Source: an uncultured Clostridia bacterium
Lineage (GTDB): Bacteria; Bacillota_A; Clostridia; TANB77; CAG-508
Reading direction: 5' to 3'
DNA length: 22,319 bases
Assembly: GCA_948852375.1 (NCBI GenBank)
Contig: CAQOYX010000017.1
Span: forward strand, 1-22,319
In this document: positions 18,375-22,319 of the stretch, one piece after another
Numbering within the stretch: position 1 is the stretch's first letter
How the letters are laid out: each line of letters opens with the position of its first letter
Made by a program: the position numbers and the translations under genes
The notes under the pieces: model-generated
Seen by the model: the letters and a program-made list of their open reading frames with translations, nothing else
Told to the model about the DNA's origin: nothing
Database searches by the model: none

Positions 18375-18417
18375 AAAAAGCACTACACATTTGCTAGCAG
18401 GCAGTGTAGTGTTTTTC
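18373..18417. terminator. Bidirectional terminator shared by toxin and antisense RNA
   Basis: CACTACAC (18381-18388) pairs with GTGTAGTG (18404-18411); a run of A before and T after allows termination on both strands. Confidence 0.8.
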
Positions 18418-18463
18418 TCAATTAATTTTGGGCAACACACATTTCTGTGTTTGCTTACTTTCT
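18378..18463 (-). ncRNA. Candidate antisense (antitoxin) RNA
   Basis: Minus-strand promoter TTGACT (18499-18494), 18-bp spacer, TATAAT (18475-18470). The RNA of about 85 nt would start AGAAAGTAAG near 18463 and end at the shared terminator, whose stem is complementary to the toxin mRNA 3' end. Its 5' end copies the toxin RNA 5' end (AGAAAGTAAG and GTGTGTTGCCC in both), so the pair has inverted homologous heads. Confidence 0.5.
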
Positions 18464-18546
18464 ATATTTATTATACTCTAGTTTTATAGAAAAAGTCAAG
18501 AAATCCGAAAAAATTTATTTTATGAATATAAAAAGTAGGTGTTAAC

Positions 18547-19758
18547 GTGAAACGATTATTAAGAATAGCATTTAATTCAGCAATATTTTCATTTATACCG
18601 ATACTTTCATGGTTTTGCTTAGGATTATTAGTAGACAAAAATTTGGCAAATGTTTTTACACTAACCTATCCATTACAATTTATATGGGCATTATTAAAAT
18701 CGATATTTGGAACAGGCGCTAATATAAGCAAAGAAAAAGACAAAGATGAAAATGCAGTATTATCAGGAATGACAGTAGGTACTATTGTTGGATTTATAGT
18801 ATTTGGATTATTTGCAATAAATATAAAAAGCTATATAAAATTTATGAATTTGGATTATGGAATATATAAAGAATTTGCATTATATTCTATAATACAATTA
18901 TATATTCAATTAATATTCTCTTTTGTATTAGAAAAATTATACTTTGAGGGAAAAGAGAAAAAAGCTAATAAATATTGCATACAACTAAATTTATTAAATT
19001 TTATTGTATTAATATTATCTGCAATGTTGATAAAGGATAAAGTAAGTATAATAATTATAACATTAGCATCAATATTGATTTACACCTTAGCCGTAACAAT
19101 AAAACAATATAGAAAATTCAAACTAGAAATACATATAGTCAAATATATAAAATATGAATCAGTAGAAATAGCAAATAATATATTATTTTTCTTAATATTT
19201 TTCTTTGGATTAAGTAATGCTTTAGAATTTGGAGAAAAATATACAATTGCATTAAATTTTGTAGCATTAATAACAGATACACAATGGGATTCATTTGAGG
19301 CAATATCAACTGTTGCAAAGATTGATATTAGCAAAGGTAAATTTAATTATATAAAACATATAAATAATGCATATAAATTATTAGGAATTTTAATTTCCAC
19401 AGTATTTGTAATGTTATTAATTTCCTATAAATTTTATGAATTAGATTTAGGAATAGCATTAATCTATTTAAGTTTTGAATTAATAAACTTTGTTATATAT
19501 CCAATTTATAAAATAAAAACATGCTATTTACAATTAGAAAGATTAGCTAAGAAAGTAACAACAAATAAAATAGTAGCAGGAGTAATAAGATTTTTTATTT
19601 CATTACTAAAAACACCATATTGTACAGGAATTGGACAAGTTACATCTTCAATATATCAATTTATTACTGTAAATGTGATGTTTCATAAAAATTTTGTAAT
19701 AGATAAAGAAGGAAAGGTTTTAGAAAAGGAAAAAAGCAATGAAATTGTATGTAATTAG
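18547..19758 (+). CDS. MATE/flippase-like multi-pass membrane protein
   Basis: 403 aa with about 11-12 hydrophobic helices; GTG start with weak upstream GTAGGTG. The N-terminus (FNSAIFSFIPILSWFCLGLLVDKNLANVFTLTYPLQF) and pairwise helix layout resemble the MOP superfamily (MATE exporters and polysaccharide flippases); it is slightly short for MATE. Substrate is unknown. Overlaps the next gene by 20 bases, indicating a coupled operon with the phosphatase and YgjV-like genes. No in-frame CGG. Confidence 0.55.
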   Translation: MKRLLRIAFNSAIFSFIPILSWFCLGLLVDKNLANVFTLTYPLQFIWALLKSIFGTGANISKEKDKDENAVLSGMTVGTIVGFIVFGLFAINIKSYIKFMNLDYGIYKEFALYSIIQLYIQLIFSFVLEKLYFEGKEKKANKYCIQLNLLNFIVLILSAMLIKDKVSIIIITLASILIYTLAVTIKQYRKFKLEIHIVKYIKYESVEIANNILFFLIFFFGLSNALEFGEKYTIALNFVALITDTQWDSFEAISTVAKIDISKGKFNYIKHINNAYKLLGILISTVFVMLLISYKFYELDLGIALIYLSFELINFVIYPIYKIKTCYLQLERLAKKVTTNKIVAGVIRFFISLLKTPYCTGIGQVTSSIYQFITVNVMFHKNFVIDKEGKVLEKEKSNEIVCN

Positions 19759-20281
19759 ACATGGTCAAACTAACTGGAATTTAAAAGGAATAATACAAGG
19801 ACAAAAAGATATTGAACTTAATGATAAAGGAATAAATGAAGCAAGAAAAGCAAAAGACGAATTTAATAATTTAAAAATAGATTTAATTATGTGTTCTCCA
19901 CTAAAAAGAGCAAAAGAAACAGCAAAAATTTTGAATGAAGATAAAAATATAAATATCATATATAAAAAAGAATTAACAGAACGAGGACTTGGCAATTTTG
20001 AAGGAGAAAATTGCATTACTGAGGAAGATGATATATACAATTATAATATGAATAAAACAATAAGAAATATAGAGCCAGTAGTAGATTTATGTAATAGAAT
20101 AAATAATTTAATAGATGATATCAAAAATAAATATAAAGGAAAGAATATTTTATTAGTTACGCATAGTGGAACAGCAAGAGCTATCGAAAGATATTTCTAT
20201 GGAATTGATAAAAATGGAAATTTACCACCAGAAAACTTAAAAAATTGCGAAATTAGAGAATACGAAATAATGGAGAAATAA
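19739..20281 (+). CDS. Histidine phosphatase family protein (phosphoglycerate-mutase-like)
   Basis: 180 aa, cytoplasmic. VIRHGQTNWNLKG carries the phospho-accepting His and Arg; CSPLKRAKETAKIL, ERGLGNFEGE and the second catalytic His in LLVTHSGTARAIERYF complete the branch 1 core. Known members act on phosphoglycerate, cobalamin intermediates or other phosphoesters; the substrate here is open. Its position between two membrane proteins suggests a small phosphorylated metabolite that is also transported. Confidence 0.85.
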   Translation: MKLYVIRHGQTNWNLKGIIQGQKDIELNDKGINEARKAKDEFNNLKIDLIMCSPLKRAKETAKILNEDKNINIIYKKELTERGLGNFEGENCITEEDDIYNYNMNKTIRNIEPVVDLCNRINNLIDDIKNKYKGKNILLVTHSGTARAIERYFYGIDKNGNLPPENLKNCEIREYEIMEK

Positions 20282-20283
20282 AA

Positions 20284-20784
20284 ATGATATTTAGTGTATT
20301 AGCATTTATAGCATTAATAATAAGTATTTGTATAAAAGAACGAAAAAAATCTTTAATAGTACAATCAATGAATTGTATATGTGAAGCAATTTATGATTTT
20401 ATTATATCGGCTTTTACAGGTGCAATATTAAGTATAATAAATTTTATTAGAACATGCCTATTTATAAACAAAGATAAATTTAGTAAAAATATATATGTTT
20501 TTATATTAATAATATTTGAATCGCTAATAGTAATAAATTGTGCTTTTACTTGGGGAGGATTAATTTCATTATTACCAACAATAGGTTCAATGATTAGAGC
20601 ATATTGCTTATGGCAATCAAATATGAAACTAGTAAGAATTTCAGGAATAACAACAGGTATTTTATATGGATCATACTATATTTATTATCATAGTTGGTTT
20701 ATGGTATTAGGAGATGTAATTTTATTAATTACTGGGATTTATGCTTTATGGAAAAACGATATTAGGAGGAGAGATAATTTATAA
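20284..20784 (+). CDS. YgjV-like inner membrane protein
   Basis: 166 aa, five or six hydrophobic helices, with QSMNCICEAIYDFIISAFTGA and the LLPTIGSMIRAYCLWQSN stretch typical of the YgjV family (function unknown). Starts 3 bases after the phosphatase stop, so it is the last gene of the operon. Confidence 0.7.
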   Translation: MIFSVLAFIALIISICIKERKKSLIVQSMNCICEAIYDFIISAFTGAILSIINFIRTCLFINKDKFSKNIYVFILIIFESLIVINCAFTWGGLISLLPTIGSMIRAYCLWQSNMKLVRISGITTGILYGSYYIYYHSWFMVLGDVILLITGIYALWKNDIRRRDNL

Positions 20785-20787
20785 ATT

Positions 20788-20812
20788 AGGAGCAGCTTTA
20801 TATACTGCTCCT
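20788..20812. terminator. Hairpin between convergent ygjV-like and relaxase genes
   Basis: AGGAGCAG (20788-20795) pairs with CTGCTCCT (20805-20812), 8 bp with a 9-nt loop. T-runs are short on both sides. It abuts the relaxase stop codon. Confidence 0.6.
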
Positions 20813-22105
20813 TTATCTAGTTCTACTTTTCTCCTTTTTCTTCTGCTCTTTTTCAAATTGTTTTCTTTCATCTTCTAACTTCTGATGAAGTTCATATTGC
20901 TTAATTTTTTCTAACCTTTTTAAGATATTATCACAATGTTTTATTTCTTCAGCAAGTGGTGTAATCTTTTTTGAAATTTCTACAATTTGACTTTCGATAG
21001 TTGCCTTTTCATCTTCTGTTTTAGCTCGTTTTAGTTTTTTCCATAGACTTTCTCTTTCACTTTTTAGTGGGTTAATTTTTTCATAAGCTAATTTTTGATG
21101 ATCAAGTAATTCTTGTTCCGTATTGATGTTATTTCTACACACAAATCTAACTTGTTTAGAAAATTCATCCATTCTTTTAATTGCTTGTATTAATTCTGGT
21201 GTCATTTTCGTTATATTAGGTTTTGAGACGATTTCTATATTGATACCGAGTAATTTCTCATAGTGAAAACTTAAATATGAAATTGAACCTTTAAATTGCA
21301 AACACTTTTGTTTTTCATTATTATATTTTTCATAACTTCTGTTAGCTAATAAATATGGATCTGGAGAATATGGATGTTCAGGTTGCGTTTCTAATATCCT
21401 TTTATAAATATTTTCTTTTGTATAGTTATTTCCAAATTGCCTTTCAATTCTAGTATTTCGTTTATATGGCTCTCTTTTTATAGATAATGTTTCGTTTTTG
21501 TCTGTAACAATATAATCTAAATCTTGTAGTATTTTTATAAATTCGTTATAGTCTTTAGCATTTGCTATTGCATAATCAATAGAATCTTTCATCAGCTCTT
21601 TGTATAAACTACTTGTAGCATATTTATTATATTTTTCTTCTTGTTTTAAAACACTCAATCCATATTCTTCACAAAGTTTATCTGAAGTTTTTCTCATTAT
21701 TGCATAGTCTTTCTTCGTATTACAAAACCTCTTACCATCTAAAAATGAAACAGAATTTAAAACAAAATGGTTGTGTAGGTTGTCTGTGTTTAGATGAGTA
21801 GAAACTACTACTTGAAATTTATCTCCCCATAATTCTTCAGCTAGTTTTATTCCAATTTCATGTGCTTGTGCTGGTGTTACTTCTCCTTTTACAAAAGATT
21901 GTACTCCGTGAAAACATTGTATGCCAGTTGTCTTGAAAAATTGTTTTTTACTATTTCTCATTTCTTGCAGAGCAGTATCAGGCATACAATTTATACCTGA
22001 TACATATAGTTTTTCTTCTGTCTTTTCTCCATTAACTGAATAATTTATTGTAAAATCTAATCTATCTTTTACTTTCCATATTTTTGTTACAGCCACTTTA
22101 TACAT
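20813..22105 (-). CDS. Relaxase / mobilization nuclease (MobA type)
   Basis: 430 aa. It nicks oriT and stays bound to the 5' end of the transferred strand. The N-terminal relaxase fold shows YKVAVTKIWKVKDRL, the region TTGIQCFHGVQSF, and the metal-binding motif THLNTDNLHNHFVLNSVSF (HxxxDxxHNH), then GKRFCNTKKDYAIMRKTSD. The C-terminal third is a long charged coiled coil ending EKEQKKKEKSRTR. Its start overlaps the mobC stop by 8 bases, so the two are coupled. oriT is expected beyond the right edge. Size and motif order fit the MobP-like relaxases of Bacillota mobilisable elements. Confidence 0.9.
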   Translation of the reverse strand: MYKVAVTKIWKVKDRLDFTINYSVNGEKTEEKLYVSGINCMPDTALQEMRNSKKQFFKTTGIQCFHGVQSFVKGEVTPAQAHEIGIKLAEELWGDKFQVVVSTHLNTDNLHNHFVLNSVSFLDGKRFCNTKKDYAIMRKTSDKLCEEYGLSVLKQEEKYNKYATSSLYKELMKDSIDYAIANAKDYNEFIKILQDLDYIVTDKNETLSIKREPYKRNTRIERQFGNNYTKENIYKRILETQPEHPYSPDPYLLANRSYEKYNNEKQKCLQFKGSISYLSFHYEKLLGINIEIVSKPNITKMTPELIQAIKRMDEFSKQVRFVCRNNINTEQELLDHQKLAYEKINPLKSERESLWKKLKRAKTEDEKATIESQIVEISKKITPLAEEIKHCDNILKRLEKIKQYELHQKLEDERKQFEKEQKKKEKSRTR

Positions 22106-22319
22106 TCACCTTCTTTTGAGATACAACATAAACTTCTTGCAAACTTAAAACTAAATCTTCTATTTTATGTGCTAGTGGTATATATTTATCATTATTAACA
22201 TACCCATAACGATTACATGCTCTTGCAATTTGATTTAAGTTTGTTGCCATACCTCTTAACTGAGAAAGTACTTCATAAAATTTTTCATCTGGTTTTTCTT
22301 TTAGCTGATAATCTAAAAT
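22098..22319 (-). CDS. MobC-like mobilization protein, C-terminal 73 residues
   Basis: Open from the window edge to TAA at 22100-22098. The stretch FYEVLSQLRGMATNLNQIARACN is the MobC signature (LRG..NNLNQIAR.N), followed by a helical tail. MobC helps melt oriT for the relaxase. The N-terminus is outside the window. Confidence 0.8.
   Translation of the reverse strand: MLDYQLKEKPDEKFYEVLSQLRGMATNLNQIARACNRYGYVNNDKYIPLAHKIEDLVLSLQEVYVVSQKKVNV

Larger units (their letters stand above)
18123..18390. repeat. Direct repeat copy B (intact toxin unit)
   Basis: Partner of 13841-14103. Differences cluster in the leader stem (CCCTTCGACC against CCTTCTACC, with matching changes in the ribosome-site arm) and in the ORF, where copy B keeps ATG and has no internal stop. 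Confidence 0.85.

Noticed and set aside
13841..18390. Direct repeats as integrase attachment sites
   Set aside because: They are about 265 bases long and contain a gene with its own promoter, far more than a crossover core; duplication of a toxin unit explains them better.
1..22319. CRISPR arrays, rRNA, tRNA genes or insertion sequences
   Set aside because: No regularly spaced repeats, no tRNA cloverleaf or CCA-type end, and no transposase frames were seen on either strand.

Overview
This window is very AT-rich. Its gene content (a single-chain PurL, a GldF/GldG-type transporter, a YkvI-like permease, RepA_N replication and MobA/MobC mobilisation genes) points to a low-GC Bacillota, probably a Clostridia-like gut bacterium. 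I could not identify the species from sequence alone.

Layout. About 1-608 is a broken 3' end of a surface-type protein gene. 913-3954 is a two-gene transporter locus: an ABC ATPase and a fused GldF/GldG-type permease. 4025-5036 is a YkvI-like membrane protein. 5175-11808 carries purM, purL and purB on the + strand, facing purE and purC on the - strand (13686-12180), with a shared terminator between them. 13841-22319 is accessory DNA: a RepA_N-type replication protein, a tyrosine integrase, an excisionase-like protein and a DUF6076-like protein, bracketed by two copies of a small-toxin leader. Next come a candidate type I toxin-antitoxin unit, a three-gene membrane/phosphatase operon, and a MobA relaxase with MobC running off the right edge.

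The main observation is that every one of the eight resident genes (913-13686) is interrupted by one to three +1 frameshifts, 15 in all, and all 15 have the same form: a C lies directly before a GGN glycine codon, so the zero-frame codon is CGG. Reading each CGGN as one glycine restores all eight proteins exactly (318, 693, 336, 346, 1259, 477, 282 and 173 aa), including the Walker A loop, the PurL LGGAIRDP motif and the PurE GGAAHLPG signature. In the genes I checked, CGG never occurs in frame as an ordinary arginine codon. It does occur in the other two phases without disturbing the frame. The nine accessory genes contain no in-frame CGG and no frameshift. This looks like systematic recoding of CGG (+1 frameshift, or four-base decoding to Gly) on an otherwise vacant codon. 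A systematic consensus error is the main competing explanation.

How the parts work together: PurM, PurL, PurB, PurE and PurC are five enzymes of de novo IMP synthesis, and making any of them would need the CGG event to be efficient. The accessory block carries its own replication, excision, mobilisation and maintenance functions, and its lack of CGG sites suggests a different recent host or selection against the codon.
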